From: Cryptomeria japonica
Taxonomy: Eukaryota; Streptophyta; Pinopsida; Cupressales; Cupressaceae
Assembly (NCBI RefSeq): GCF_030272615.1
Contig: NC_081405.1
Location: forward strand, 646,910,920 to 646,974,919
DNA: 64,000 nucleotides
Direction of reading: 5' to 3'
Of the stretch, positions 33,986 to 47,000 are shown piece by piece. The notes below the pieces were generated by a model. That model saw only the letters and a list, made by a program, of their open reading frames with translations. It did no database searches and had not been told where the DNA came from. How positions within the stretch are numbered: the stretch's first letter is position 1; every line of letters starts with the position of its first letter. The position numbers were made by a program, and so were the translations under genes.

Positions 33986-35197
33986 AGAGTGCAATTTTTC
34001 CAATTTGTAAAGTTGTTTTTGTGACCAAATCTGAATTTTTTTGACCATTTTTCCGTGACAAGAGGACACAATGTTTATGAGGACTTAATGTTTGCAAGTG
34101 TTTGGACTCAAAATGACTCAAAGAAAAGTGTGTTGCTTGATGTAAAAATGTTTTGCATGCACTTGAAGACACAAAAGATACAATGTTTTGATGTGTGATC
34201 TTGAATGTTTGCATGTTTAAAAGAAGAGAAGCACTATTCTTATGGTTGGCCAGGACAATAGTTTTTGATCCCACATGGGGTTTCCCCCGAGGCTACACTA
34301 TTCAAAGCAGATACTTAGATGCTTGATCCCACTGGCTCCACCCTCAACACTCACTTCTTTGGGGTAGCCAAGCACTAGTCCCCACGAAAACTCCCCATGG
34401 AAAACTTGTATCTCTACTAAGAACCGTATGTGTGTGGGTCGCTCCAGAGGTCCGACCTCCTGCCCCAACAGCTAGAAGGATTTTGGCTTTCTAAAAAAAA
34501 AGGTGCTCGTAAGGGCATCTGCTCATGTGGCCATACATGCAGCACTTTTAGCTCTGCAAATACACAAGCCTCCCAGCCGATAGGGGTTATGCCCTACTAT
34601 TGATCAAATAAATTTGATCAAATGGGTTTATGGGGGACATAGTGTCGGTATGAACTAATCAACACACGTTACCCATGGCTTTCACCATGGATATAGTTAT
34701 TTACAGTGCTTCAGAAGAGGTGGGTTTTCCTCGCTACCACTTGGGTCATTCCCTCCTCACTAGTAGTCTTAATGACCACATGGGGAGGCAAACCCTCTAA
34801 AGATAAACACAAAAGAGCCTATTGCCCAAGACACAAAAGACACTGGTTCAATTTTAGTGCACCAATTGAAGTGTTTGCTAGTCTATGGAAAGAAAGAAAG
34901 CAATGAAAATAAAAAGAAAACCCTTGCCAAGATCTTGCAACAAAGATTTATTAGTAGTAAATGGGTTGTTTCAAATGATTACCCCTTCCTGCAAGAAAAC
35001 AAGTTAGGTAAATTTTAGATCTAAAAGACTTTGTGAAATAGGGGCCTTTGACAACATGATTTACTTCAAAGACAAGCTGCACCAATTTGTTAGCTAGATA
35101 ACAAGATATTAGCTCAAATAAACCAGATCTAAAATAAAAAATGATGAAATTAAACCTTGTATGATGAAACAAAATCAAAAAACTGCAAAAATAAAAC

Positions 35198-35460
35198 AAA
35201 GGCGCGATTATATTCCACACAGACATGATTCTAGCACACAGATGCGACTATAAACCCCACATATGCGATCCTCAGACACAGGCGCGATTCTGAGACACAG
35301 ACCCAGTTAAAATGATCGCAAACATGGTTCGACAACATAGACATGATTATGCAATCTGAAAAAAAATGTAAAATTGTCAGAAACACAGATGCTATTCAAG
35401 GGCCCACAAATGCGATAGAAAAACAAAAAACACGGTTCCAGAAGATGCAGATGCGAAGAG
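35198..35460 (-). repeat. Degenerate ACACAGACGCGATT array next to the primer-binding site
   Basis: Units of about 19-21 bp on the plus strand: GGCGCGATTATATTCCACACA, GACATGATTCTAGCACACA, GATGCGACTATAAACCCCACA, TATGCGATCCTCAGACACA, GGCGCGATTCTGAGACACA. They lie about 75 bp inside the primer-binding site. Confidence 0.7.
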
Positions 35461-35533
35461 TCAAAATGTTAGATCTGCAACTTCAAAAACACAAAATCCA
35501 CAACAAAAGATATCAAATGCAAAAGGGACAAGA

Positions 35534-35551
35534 GTCCCACTGGGCGTGCCA
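35534..35551 (-). promoter_or_regulatory. Primer-binding site of element C
   Basis: Minus strand TGGCACGCCCAGTGGGAC, three bases from the LTR end. It differs from the initiator-Met site of the other elements here and implies another tRNA primer, which I do not assign. Confidence 0.75.
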
Positions 35552-35554
35552 AAA

Positions 35555-35974
35555 TGTTTATGGTAAAAATGGAAATAAATATATTGAAAGCCTAAAATAG
35601 GTTCAACCATAAAACCCTAGCCTAACAACAACAAAGATCCACCATACATATGAAGATTACCTAAGACAATGCAAATCAACAAAATCACAAAGATTATACC
35701 ATTAGATGTCCACTAGGGTTTGAATCTCCATTCTTCCTATCTCCATTGATCTAGCTTGATATATTTGCTCTCAGATTTCATGTGTGCACAAGAGCTCAAC
35801 AAAGAACAAAAATGTGGTTGATAGCTTGATCACAAAAGGCTTGATTGCATATGAAAGTTTGAATGCGTATTTGAGGTTTGATAATGAAGGAAGCATCCTC
35901 TTATATAGAAGACATTGTAAGAAATGAAGGGATAAGATTAAGAGGTGTAAAATATAAATGGTTGGCTAAGATTA
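35555..35974 (-). repeat. Right (5') LTR of element C, first part
   Basis: Starts TGTTTATGGTAAAAATGG on the plus strand and aligns with 29057 onward. It is cut at 35975 by copia B, with the target duplication GATTA at 35970-35974. Confidence 0.9.
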
Positions 35975-37020
35975 TGTTAGGTCCCGAAGACAACTGAGAG
36001 GGGGGGGGGGGGTGAATCAGGTGTCCAATAAATTCAACCAAAAATAACTTAACCAAAACTTAATGCTTAATACCGGTAAACCAAACTTTCTGTCGGTAGA
36101 CAGTCTTAACAGTTAATTGCAATACCGGTAAAGATTAATGCATGAAACAGAAAGACAATAACATCCACAACACATAACACCAATGGTTGTACGTGGAAAC
36201 CATGTAAGGGGAAAAACCACGGTGGGAACCCTTACCCACAATCAAATGATACTACTGCAAATATTATGTGTTTACAATATGAATTCTGCACATGCAGAGA
36301 GGCCAGCTGCCTAGAGCTCACTGCTCAATCACAAAATGAGAGTCACACTGACTACAATTGGATGGTTAAATCCAATGATAATGCACTGCACAAAATAGCA
36401 TCTTCATATACTGGATTCAGTACCGGTGTAGTTCTTATTGTCTTCACAAAACCCTTCTTCAACCTTCAAATGATGTCTGTGTGTATAACTTTGCTTATTT
36501 TCGCATATACTCTATTACAATTCTCTTTTTCAATCACATAATGATCTTACAAATAAGATCTTACATATATACCATAACCTAAGACCAATTGAATAGGTCA
36601 GCTTACTAAAAGATATTACAATAAAATCAATTAGAAACAAATCAATATCTGATGCATGATGTCAGCTCGATGCATTTACAATAATAATAAATCATCTCCA
36701 TAATATACCGTGCTGATCTGGAATAGATATGACTACTGGTGCTTATCCTGGACCTATTTGCCAATAACAACAAATATGCAAACCCGAATAAAAAAATAAC
36801 CAAATCGCCAAAACCAAGTGATTGAATAATGTCTTTGAGACAACCAAGTGGTTTCCAAGTCATTCCAAGTGCTGATGAACAATATAATTTGCTAGTGAAC
36901 CAAATACCAGTGTTTTGCATAAGTCTCTGTCTTGCCGATGAACATAATGAAAATCTCCAAGTGCTGATAAGTGTTGACAAGTAATGACAGGTGTTGACAT
37001 CAATGAAAAAACCATATCAA
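35975..37020 (-). repeat. Left (3') LTR of copia B
   Basis: Begins TGTTAGGTCCCGAAGACAAC with a long G run, ends CCATATCA next to the polypurine tract. Matches 59774-60824 throughout. Confidence 0.92.
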
Positions 37021-37406
37021 CTTCCCCCCTTTGGCATTGATGGCAACACAAGATGGAAAAACCATCAAAGTGTCAAAACAGAAATGCCAAAAAACAAAAA
37101 CCAACAATCTCCCAAAGAGATCATTAACCAGAAATAAAAAATACATAATATCATCTGTCTCCAAAGTAATAATCTCTCCCCAAGGGATAAAGTCTCTCCC
37201 CCTAGGAATAATATGTGCTATCCATGTGTTTTTCCATATCAATCTCTCCCCCTTTGACATCAAATACCAAAGCAATACAAAAACAAATACAAAATACCAA
37301 CTCATTAATATATCAACTACTCCCTCTTAGAAGTAGCTCTCCTCATCAAATCTAGAATAAAATATTTCTCTGTTAGTTCTGCTGGTTGATGACAAACATT
37401 AACTGT

Positions 37407-37937
37407 CTAAGTCTCTACCAGTGGGGGTAGAACTCCAAGTTGCTCTCTGAGATACTTAAATGTTTCCTTAGGAAAAGGCTTTGTAAACATATCTGTAATT
37501 TGCTATTTAGTATTCATATAAACCAATTTCACTTCTTTTGCTTCAACATTCTCTTTTAGAAAGTTCAGTTTGATAGAAACATGTTTAGTTTTAGAGTGAA
37601 GTACCGGGTTCTTTGATATATCAATTGCCATTGTATTGTCACAGTAAATAGTTATAGGTTCCTTGCAATTTATCTTTGTGTCCTTCAACATTTGCTTGAT
37701 CCATAATACCTATGTATAGTTAGTTGTTGCTGCAACATATTCTGGTTCTGTTGTTGATAAACTTGTACATATTTGTTTCTTGCTCAAGCATGAAATTAGT
37801 CTACTGCCAAGAAAAAATGCTCCGCCGGTGGTGCTTTTTCTGTCATCCATATTTCTTGCCCAATTAGCATCTATGTATGCACATAAATCAAAATTTTCAT
37901 CTCTAGGATACCATAAGCCAAGATTTGTAGTGCCTTG
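37407..37937 (-). pseudogene. RNase H end of copia B pol, left of the copia A insertion
   Basis: Continues the frame of 56093-59716 after one copy of the CCTTG duplication is removed (the junction reads LQGTTNLGL). It shows YIDANWARNMDD, GGAFFLGSRLISCLSKKQ, YCDNTMAIDISKNPVLHS and ends LGVLPPLVET then stop at 37407-37409. Internal TAGs at 37710-37712 and about 37503; both fit a CAG or similar codon change. Confidence 0.9.
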
Positions 37938-39436
37938 TGTAAAGCTTTGATGCTACTAGTAAACAAGATGAGAGGGGGGGAGGGGGGAGGGGTGAATCAT
38001 ACAAACTTAATCTTCAATATATTCAACAGATTCAACCTCGGTAGCCTATACTTCAGAATACATAACCAAAACTGTAAAACATTCAAACTCATGAACAGAT
38101 AACATCCCAACACATATAACACCAGATTTAACATGGAAACCCAAATAGGAAAAAACCACTGTGGGATTTCGGACCCATTAAGAAATATACCCTTCTAGAG
38201 TATGCTCAGTTAAAAGAAAATCCTGTTAAAGATTACAAACACATTGCTAGATGTGACCCGGTTAAGGGATTTCCCTCAGACTTGCTAGAGTCTTGCACTT
38301 TGTTAGAAGTGACCTTGTCAAAGGATTTCAAACACTCATTTAGAATGTTACCTTGCTAGAGGGTTTACAAATAAGGCTGTTAGGTCCACTCAGTTAAGAG
38401 ATTTCCTATCACTTACAAAATAAACAACAGTAATAAAATATATCTGCAACTTTACATCTGAAATGCTAAAGCCGATTCTTATTTGCTCAAAACAATCTTG
38501 TCATAAGACTTATCTAATCCCTTGATGGGCTTGCTGGGCTTCTCAATTTGTTCTTCAATCAGATCTTCAAGATTCTGAGCTCAGTAAACATTCCTATAGC
38601 ATCACTATGCATACATTTTCCTGCATAAGTGTTTATCAACAATTCCTTATTTATAAACGATTTCTGACCGCTTAATCTCCTTGATCACATTTCCCATGAT
38701 CAATCTTAGCCATTAGATCATCAAACTTGACTAGGTTCAATGTATCCTTCGATCTGAAAATGTTTTACCTCACCTTGGAACTTGCATTCCTTCCTAGGAA
38801 CTTGTGCTAGGTTATTGCGGTTCAATATGTGCTGTAGATCTTCCTCCTATATTTTCATTGTCGTAGATTCTTAACAAACTTCTTGCGCGACAAACCAATT
38901 ATTTATTCATCTCCAGCTTATCAGCATCCTTCATTAAATAATGTTTTTATCCATCCAATGTGATCTATTATAACTCAGTTGTTACTCGGTTAATACTGAA
39001 CTTCCCTCAATAGACATTCTACCTTCGTTAACTGATATTGATAACCTTAGGGTTTACCGACTAGGTTCCTTGCTTGGTGACATAATACAGTATTAAACTT
39101 ATAATCAACAACATGTGTAGGATATAAAAACAATCAAACAACATGATCTCATCATTGTCTAACTCAGTAATAGTTGCCCATTGAATAACTTATATCTCCC
39201 CTTTATTATCACATTCTTTCTGTGTCACTTACTGACCTCCTAATACTCATCAACACATACTTCTCAAGATATGGCAACATCATACTGAATCAGAAAATCA
39301 ATTTCTTGACAGTAATGACAAAATAATATTATTAAGATAGTAATCATCCTTCTTTAGTTATATCAACAATCTCCAACAACCTTCTCAATATCCTTATTGA
39401 AATGCCAACAATCTCCTTTCTATTGTAGTGCCAACA
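37938..39436 (-). repeat. Left (3') LTR of copia A
   Basis: Plus-strand ends TGTAAAGCTTTGATGC and TAGTGCCAACA. A polypurine tract (minus CCAAAGGGGGAGA) follows at about 39437-39450. It carries an interrupted G run near 37974-37993. Confidence 0.93.
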
Positions 39437-39875
39437 ATCTCCCCCTTTGGCATTGATGGAAAAACCAACAATTAAATGGTAATACCAACTTGATTTGTTC
39501 CAACTGATTCGGATTCAGATTGCTGTTTAGTCTTCTCCTATTATCCTTGAGCTGATTGAACCTTCTTCTGAAGTCTTTTCCCCATGGCATTGGTTTTCTG
39601 TTATCTTCTCCATTTAGTCTAACTTCTCCATTTAGTCTTCTCCCCCTTTGACAATAATGCCAAAAAGAAAAAGAGCTAATTCATGGTTTCTTCCCTTGTG
39701 AAGTGATTCGCCTTGCTGTGTTACACATGTATTATCTCAGTCACGGTTAGAGATACTTGTCTCCAATCACTATTTCCTGTACACCTTTAGAAAACCTCCT
39801 AAAGTGCGTAAATCAGCATCAATCCACAAATAATATTCAATAGAGTCATCGAATTGATGCTTTCACCAAACTCTG

Positions 39876-42405
39876 TCAGTGAGTAGAAGATAGGGGTAGG
39901 ACCCCTAACTTGCTTCTGAGATACTCAAAAGTGTCCATTGGCAGTGGCTTTGTGAATATGTCTACTATTTGCTCCTTTGAACTAATATATTCCAGCACAA
40001 CTTTCTTCTCTTGAACTTCTTCTCTAAGATAATGATACTTTATAGAGATATGTTTTGTCTTAGAGTGCATTACCGGATTCTTTGAAATGTTAATGGCACT
40101 AGTATTATCACAGAATATATTTACTGGCTTGGTAACTTTCTCATTTATACCTTCCAATAGTTTCTTGATCCATGCTATATTTGTACAATTCAATGCTGCA
40201 ATGACATATTCAGCTTCAGCTGTTGATTTTGAAATGCATCCTTGTTTCTTGCTAAGCTAACTTACTAGTCTATCTCCCAAGAAGAAAGCTCCACCACTTG
40301 TGCTTTTCCTATCATCAATGTTTCCTGCCCAATCAGCATCAGTATAAACTTTTAAATCAAAACAATTCCTCTTTTCATATACTAAGCCATAGTCTTCAGT
40401 GCCTCTCAGGTATCTAAAAATTCTCTTGATTGCTGTCATATGGGTTTCTTTGGGATCTGCAGAAAATCTTGCAATTATTCCTACTACATGTGCTATATCT
40501 GGTCTGCTGTGAACAACATATTGCAACTTTCCAATAATAGATCGGTAAAGTGTCTCATCAACAGATGCAGATTCATCATTCTTTGATAGTTTATAGTTAG
40601 TAGTCATAGGAATACTTACAGGTTTATAATCCTCCATTCCAAATTTCTTCAAGATTTCCTTTACGTACTTGGACTGAGTAATGAAAATCTCATCTTTCAT
40701 TTGTAGTATTTGTAAACCTATAAAATACTTTTTCTCACCGATTAATGACATCTCAAATTCTTTGCAAATTTCATTTCCAAAGTTCTTGCGTAGAGAATCA
40801 TTTCCACAAAAAATAATATCATCAACAAATATGGATGAGATCAGTATTCCATTGTCCTCATCATTCTTCATGTACATATTGCTGTTTTCACTTGTCCTTA
40901 TAAATCCAATCTTGATCAAGTAAGAGTGCTGTTGCTCATACCATGCTCTAGGTGCTTATTTCAGACCATATAAAGCTTTGTTTAATTTACATACATGATC
41001 TTTACTCTTGTCTTCAACAAATCCTTCATGTTGTTCAATATAAACTTCTTCTTCTAGTATACCATTCAAAAATGTAGATTTAACATCCATTTGATATACC
41101 TTGAAATTTTTGAAAGCATTATATGCCAACAATGTTCTTACTCCCTCAAGTCTAGCCACAGGTGCAAAAATCTCACTATAATCTATTCCTTCTTCTTGAG
41201 CATAACCTTTGCAAACTAGTCTTGCTTTGTTTCGAATGACCTCACCTTTTTCATTTAGCTTGTTTATGAAAATCCACTTTGTACCGATTACATTTTCGTC
41301 CTTCGGTCTTGAGACCAATGTCCAAGTTTCATTCTTCTTGATTTGATCAATCTCTTCTATCATAGAATTTACCGAATCTTCATTGTTAAATGCCTCTTTT
41401 ACTATTCTCGGTTCAAATTCAGATATCAGACATATGTTTTGTCTCAGTTTGTTCCTTGTCATCACTCGATCATCCTTATCTCCTATAATCTTACTTGATG
41501 CAAGATTTCTTCTGACATATTTGGCTAATATAGGCTCGGTAGGCTCTGTATGATCTTCTTCATCACTCGGTAACTAGATATTATCTTCATTTTCTTCAAC
41601 AAATTTCTCGGTAGGACTTCTCAGTTGAACATAAACAAATTCTTCATAATTTTCTGGTTCTTTGGAATTTCCTTCATCATTTCTTTATGCAAATTCATCA
41701 ATTTTCACATTTGCACTTTCTACTATTTTGTTAGATGATTTGATCAGACATTTAAATGCTTTACTTCTAGAAGAATACCCAAGAAATGTTCCTTCCTCGC
41801 TTTTCTGATCAAACTTTCCATCCCTGTCATCTTTGTGAACATACATCTACTTACAAAGATTTTAAAATAACTTACATTAGGTTTCTTATCATACCAGATT
41901 TCATATGGTGTCTTCATAGTTCCTTTCTTCAGTTGTACTCGGTTCAGGGTGTAAATAGCAGTGCTGATTGCTTCTCTCCAAAATGTTTGAGGTACCCTCT
42001 TTTCTATCATTAGGGTTCTGGCACAATCTACAATTGATTTGTTTCTTCACTCAGCTATCCCATTTTGCTGAGGTGTTCTCGGTGCAGACACTTGCCTTTT
42101 TATACCGTGATCATTGCAGAATAAGTTAAATTCATCAGAAGTGAATTCTCCTCCTCTATTAGATCTAAGACATTTCTGCTGTCTTCCTGTTTCATTTTCA
42201 ACTCTTTCCTTGTACCATTTAACCATTTGAAAAGCTTCCGATTTTTCATTTAAAAACATAACTGACATCATCCTTGAGGAATCATCCACAAATAATATGA
42301 AGTATTTGTCACCATAATAACTTTTAACTTTCATGGGACCACAAAGATCAGTGTGTACTAGATCTAAAATTCCTTTAGAAGTGTAGGACTTACTTGTAAG
42401 GCTTG
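39876..42405 (-). pseudogene. Integrase (C-terminal part), reverse transcriptase and RNase H of copia A
   Basis: From 42405 down: integrase core with HTDLCGPMK, FVDDSSRMMSVMF and PRTPQQNGIAE, so the three acidic residues are present, followed by a stop. The domain continues at 42010-41744. After a frame change near 41.5-41.7 kb the reverse transcriptase is seen (WTLVSRPKDENVIGTKW, YQMDVKSTFLNG, and the catalytic FVDDIIF near 40830). RNase H follows (YTDADWAGNIDDRKSTSGG, CDNTSAINISKNPVMHS) and ends LGVLPLSSTH at 39876. Stops lie at about 40956, 40257 and after the integrase glutamate. Confidence 0.9.
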
Positions 42406-43990
42406 TGGTGCAGGAGCACCCTTTCAAGCTCTCCCTCCTTGTTTTGTTGATGTTATGCTTCTTGTGAAGCCATTGTACATAAAATAATGAGCCATGTGCT
42501 CACAGGTCCTGAATAGGGTCCTAGTGGAGATCTTAGGGGTCATGAGTCAAGATTGTGATTTTCTTGAAAATGGAGGGTATGTGTGTCCTTGAAGTGTTTA
42601 GGGGTCCTTTATAACATGGTGGTTTCCTTAGGTTGGCCCAATGTGGGTCTAGGATTCATAAAAAGCAACATTGGGAAAGTTGCTCAAAAGTTGCATGACA
42701 ACTTTTAAAAGTTGTGAAGCAACTTTTCCACCATGATGTCAAGTTCTTTAGGTTAGCGTGGAAAACCCTAGTTTGGGCACATAGACCTAGGAAAAGTTAG
42801 TATAAGTGCTTGAAAACCCTAAATTCATGGGTTGGATGTCAGACATTGTACGACCCTAGCAAAGAGATCAGACTGAGACTATAAAACTATTACCAGTCAG
42901 TTTGAATGAAGAAAAAAAGAAAGTTAATGGATTGAGAAATGTCCAAATCTATGTGGAATGTTTGTCATGGTGTAAATACTTTCATTTCAAGCAATTAGTT
43001 TAGGTTTTTACTTGTAGAGTGAGTGTGTTTGTAAATAGTTTGTAAACTGTCTTCTTACTGTCCAGTTTTGGATAGGATTGTGTAAATGAAGTCTTAACTC
43101 CATTCCCCATTGTGGAACCACCATGAAACCATGGGGAATGAGAGTGAAAACATTATACTATACTGAAAAACAAGTAGGGCCCTTGAAAATGTAGGAAGGC
43201 AAAGCAAAGACCCACTCCTAGGCGAGACTAGACAATGCCCGGTTAGAAGAGGTTAGATTACAGAGGTCTTGGAGAGCAAGGTTGGTTAGTGGAGAGAGAA
43301 TCCTTTGGAGGAAGTGTAGAGGAGTGTTAGAAGAATCATTGGTGTGAAGGAGGAGCCTCCACCAATCCAAAAAAGGTGGCTAACACACAAAACCTTCACT
43401 GTGACCTAGGCAAACTATAAAACCCTCACAAAACCCTTGAAGAACCCCAAAATTCGCCCAACGCACTGTATGGCCACTTGGAGGCCCAAAACCTAGAAAA
43501 TACTTGAGCCCTTACCAATTGAATGGCAGTCCATTTTGGGAGTTAGGGTTGTGTATGCATCATTTGTGAGAGAAAGCCCTAAAGGACCGGGTAGGAGGCC
43601 TAATTGGTCCTAATCCTTGTAGCCCTGTTTTGTAAGCAAAAACACAAAACAGTGAAATCGATAGAAAGGATGAAGGTAGAAACTTATTGGGGGCACATGG
43701 GGGGATGTAAAAAATGGTTTAAGACCTGATACAACCTTTCTAACACCTTGGAAAGTGTGAAACAAACCTTAGCCCTTATTAGCCATAGTAAGGGATTTTT
43801 GAGTCTCATGAGTAGGTGAGACCTTAGCAGCAGCATAGCAACTCATTGGTGGGTGGATTGGGAAAGGTAGGGGATTCCTCAAGAAAAGGAAGTCCTAGAG
43901 ACCCTAGGGTGTAAGGAGAACACTAGGAGATCCAAGGAAAGGATCCAAGAGCATAGACTAGGCTAGTCTATCCCAAACCCCATCCCATCA
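42406..43990 (+). repeat. 5' LTR of chromovirus 2
   Basis: Ends with CCCATCCCATCA, three bases before the primer-binding site. Similar to 51303-52892 over its full 1.58 kb, with scattered substitutions. Confidence 0.92.
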
Positions 43991-43993
43991 GAT

Positions 43994-44005
43994 TGGTATC
44001 AGAGC
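43994..44005 (+). promoter_or_regulatory. Primer-binding site of chromovirus 2
   Basis: TGGTATCAGAGC, the usual initiator methionine tRNA complement in plant LTR elements. Confidence 0.9.
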
Positions 44006-44069
44006 AAGTTAAAGACTTGGAGGACTGTGTCTGTCTCTATATACTGGTGAATCAGTAGGGGAGAGTAGA

Positions 44070-47000
44070 ATGGTTACTAATGCAAAGCTGGCTAGAGAAG
44101 TAGAAGAGCAGAAGGAGAAGAATAGACTCCTTGAAGCAGCTATGAGTGAGATAAGGGATAAACTGTAGAAAGTTATGGATCAAAGGACACATGAACCTTG
44201 GGATGAAGACACCAGGGTAAAAGGCAAGAGAACTATAGACATAGATGACATAATTCCTGAACTAGATCCGTTCTTCAATGAAGAACCTTTTGTGAAGGCT
44301 ATTAAGGCTTTGAACACCAAAGGTTTTGAGGGATTGCCACATTTTAGTGGAAGAATGTGCATCGACACCGTTATGGAATGGATTGAGGGCATGGAAAACC
44401 ACTTTGAGTGTGAAGGAGTGATAGAGGCTCAAAAGGTTAAAGTTGCCAAATCAAGATTAAGGGGAGCAACTTTGACATGGTGGAAGTACCTGCAAGAAGA
44501 AAGGGTTAGCATGGGGAAGCTACCTATTGCAAATTGGAAAGATATGGTGAGTAAGATTAAGGAGAACTACTTACCAGAGGATTATGAAGTCCAACTTCAT
44601 AAGAAGAGACAAGGATTGATGCAGAAGGATCTTGATGTAACTTCCTACACTGAAGAGTTTCAAAAGCTATGTCTTAGATCAAAGGTTCAAGAAGATGAAT
44701 CTATTAAGGTGGCTAGGTATCTAAGCGACCTAAAGTGGAACATACAAGAGGAGATAAGCCTATGGACTCCTACTACTGTTCAGAAATGTCATCATCTTGG
44801 TGTCAAGGTAGAAGAGAGGAACAAAAGGAAAGGAGACTCCAATAACAGGGGTAGAGGTAGAGGTAGAGACCAAGTGAATCACCGAGGTGGTTACCAAAGC
44901 AAGACAAATGAACCAAGGAACCAAGGAGAAGCCAAGTTGACTGAGCATGGTAGTGAAACCAATCTCAGAGGAGGACATTCCAGAGGAAGAGTTGCACAAG
45001 GTGGTCCAAATAGGGGTAGAGGTATCGGTAGAGGTAACTCCTATTTTGCAACAATGAAGTGTTACAATTGTGGACAATTGGGACACCCGACATATAGATG
45101 CCCTGACAAGCCTACCACATCAAACAGTGGAAAGAGGGTTGCTTATGGACAAGAAGACTCTTCAAGCAACAAGACACTGGATGTGGACCAGATTGAATCA
45201 GAAGTTGGTGAGAATCTTATGTTCAATAGGATTTTGATTAGATAGTCAGTTAAGGAGGAACCCAGACATAGGAGAGCATTGTTTAGGGTGAGATGCAAAT
45301 TTCTTGGTAAAGTGTGCAAGGTGATAGTTGATACAGGCTCAACTGACAACATCATCTTAGAAGAGGAAGTTAGGAAGTTGAAACTCACAAGAATACCCCA
45401 CACCAATCCTTACAAAGTGACTTGGTTGAACAAAGGACAGAGTGTGCTAGTCAATGAGCAGACTTGGGTAGAGTTTTCTATTGGAGGATACAAGGACAAG
45501 ATCCTTTGTGATGTGTTGCCTATGGATGCATGTCACTTATTGCTAGGAAGACCCTGGCAAATTGATAGGAAGGTGATCTATGATGGAGAGGAGAATTCCA
45601 TATCATTCAAGAAGGACAACAAGACTTTCAAGATTCAGTCTTTGATAGAGGATGAAGAGGGCACTTCAAAAACACCTAGTGTTTTAATGGCTACTGGTAA
45701 AGAGTTCTTAAATATGCTACATGAGGAGGAGATAGTGAAGTGAGCCATCTTTGTGAAGCCAAAGGAGAAAGCAGACAATTTGCAAGCATAAGTACCTAAG
45801 GAGGTAAAGCAAATGTTGCAAGAGTATAAGGATATAGTGAGTGATGGAGCACCTGCAACACTCCCACCAAGAAGGTCTATAAGTCATCAAATAGACTTTG
45901 TTCCCGGTGCATCCTTACCTAACAAGGCTGCATATAAGCTCACACCTGATCAGAATAAGGAAGTAGCAAGGCAAGTGCAGGAGTTATTAGAACAAGGACT
46001 GATTAAGAAGAGCATCAGCCCATGTGCAGTCCTGGTAGTGCTAGCATCAAAAAAAGGAGGTAAGTGGAGACTATGCACTGACTCAAGAGAAATCAATAGG
46101 ATTACCATAAGGTATAGGTTTCCTATTCCTAGAATAGAGGATTTGATGGACTTTTTAGGAGGGGCTATGTATTTTACCAAGATAGACCTTAAAAGTGGTT
46201 ATCACCAGATAAGAATTAAGGAGGGTGATGAGTGGAAGACTGCTTTTAAAACCACAGATGGATTGTATGAGTGTCTTGTGATGCCATTTGGGCTTACTAA
46301 TTCTCCAAGCACCTTCATGAGGTTTATGAATGAGCTATTGAAGGATTTCATAGGCAGATTTGTGGTAGTTTACCTAGATGACATTCTCATCTATAGCATA
46401 ACCAAGGAAGAGCACCTTGAATATTTAAGGTTAGTTTTAGAGAGGTTGTATGAGGAGAAGCTATCCATCAATCTAGAGAAGTGTGACTTCTTGAAGCAAG
46501 AGCTAGTCTACTTAGGATTTGTGGTGTCCAAAGGAACCTTGAAGATGGATCCAAGCAAAGTGGGGGCAATCTTGAATTGGCCTGCACCTAAAACAGGGAC
46601 TGAAGTTAGAAGTTTCCATGGATTAGCCCAATTCTATAAGAAGTTTGTGAGGAATTTCAGTGGTATATGTGCACCAGTCCTTGACACCATTAAAGGAGGT
46701 CTTAAAACTAAGTTTGAATGGATTGAGCAGGTAGATAAAGCATTTCAATTGTTGAAACAGGAAGTAGCCACAAAACCTATCCTTCTCCTACCTACGTTTG
46801 ATAAGCTATTCACTTTGGAGTGTGATGCAAGTGGAGTTGCAGTAGGTGGTGTATTGAGTCAAGAGGGAAGACCTGTGGCATTTTTCAGTGAGAAGCTTAA
46901 TGAAGCAAAGAAGAAGTACTCAGCTTATGACCTAGAGTTGTATGCATTAGTACAGTCTCTAAAGAAATGGAGGCATTACCTACTCCCAAAAGAATTTGTA

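Larger units (their letters stand above)
33305..35533 (-). other. Long 5' leader of element C
   Basis: About 2.2 kb between primer-binding site and gag start without a convincing frame. The middle (34250-34830) is markedly richer in G and C than its surroundings and holds many short inverted phrases, which suggests structured RNA. Degenerate repeat arrays flank it. Confidence 0.6.

Noticed and set aside
36266-36541. Frames of 91 codons in both copia B LTRs (36266-36541 and 60071-60346)
   Set aside because: They are repeated because the LTRs are repeated, run antisense to the element, and have no domain signal.
42047-42427. Integrase frame starting at 42427
   Set aside because: Its first seven codons lie in the chromovirus 2 LTR; the true copia A frame enters at 42405 and continues from 52898.
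45950-46180. Minus-strand frames opposite chromovirus pol, and likewise opposite copia pol
   Set aside because: They are antisense shadows of clear pol domains with no recognisable content.
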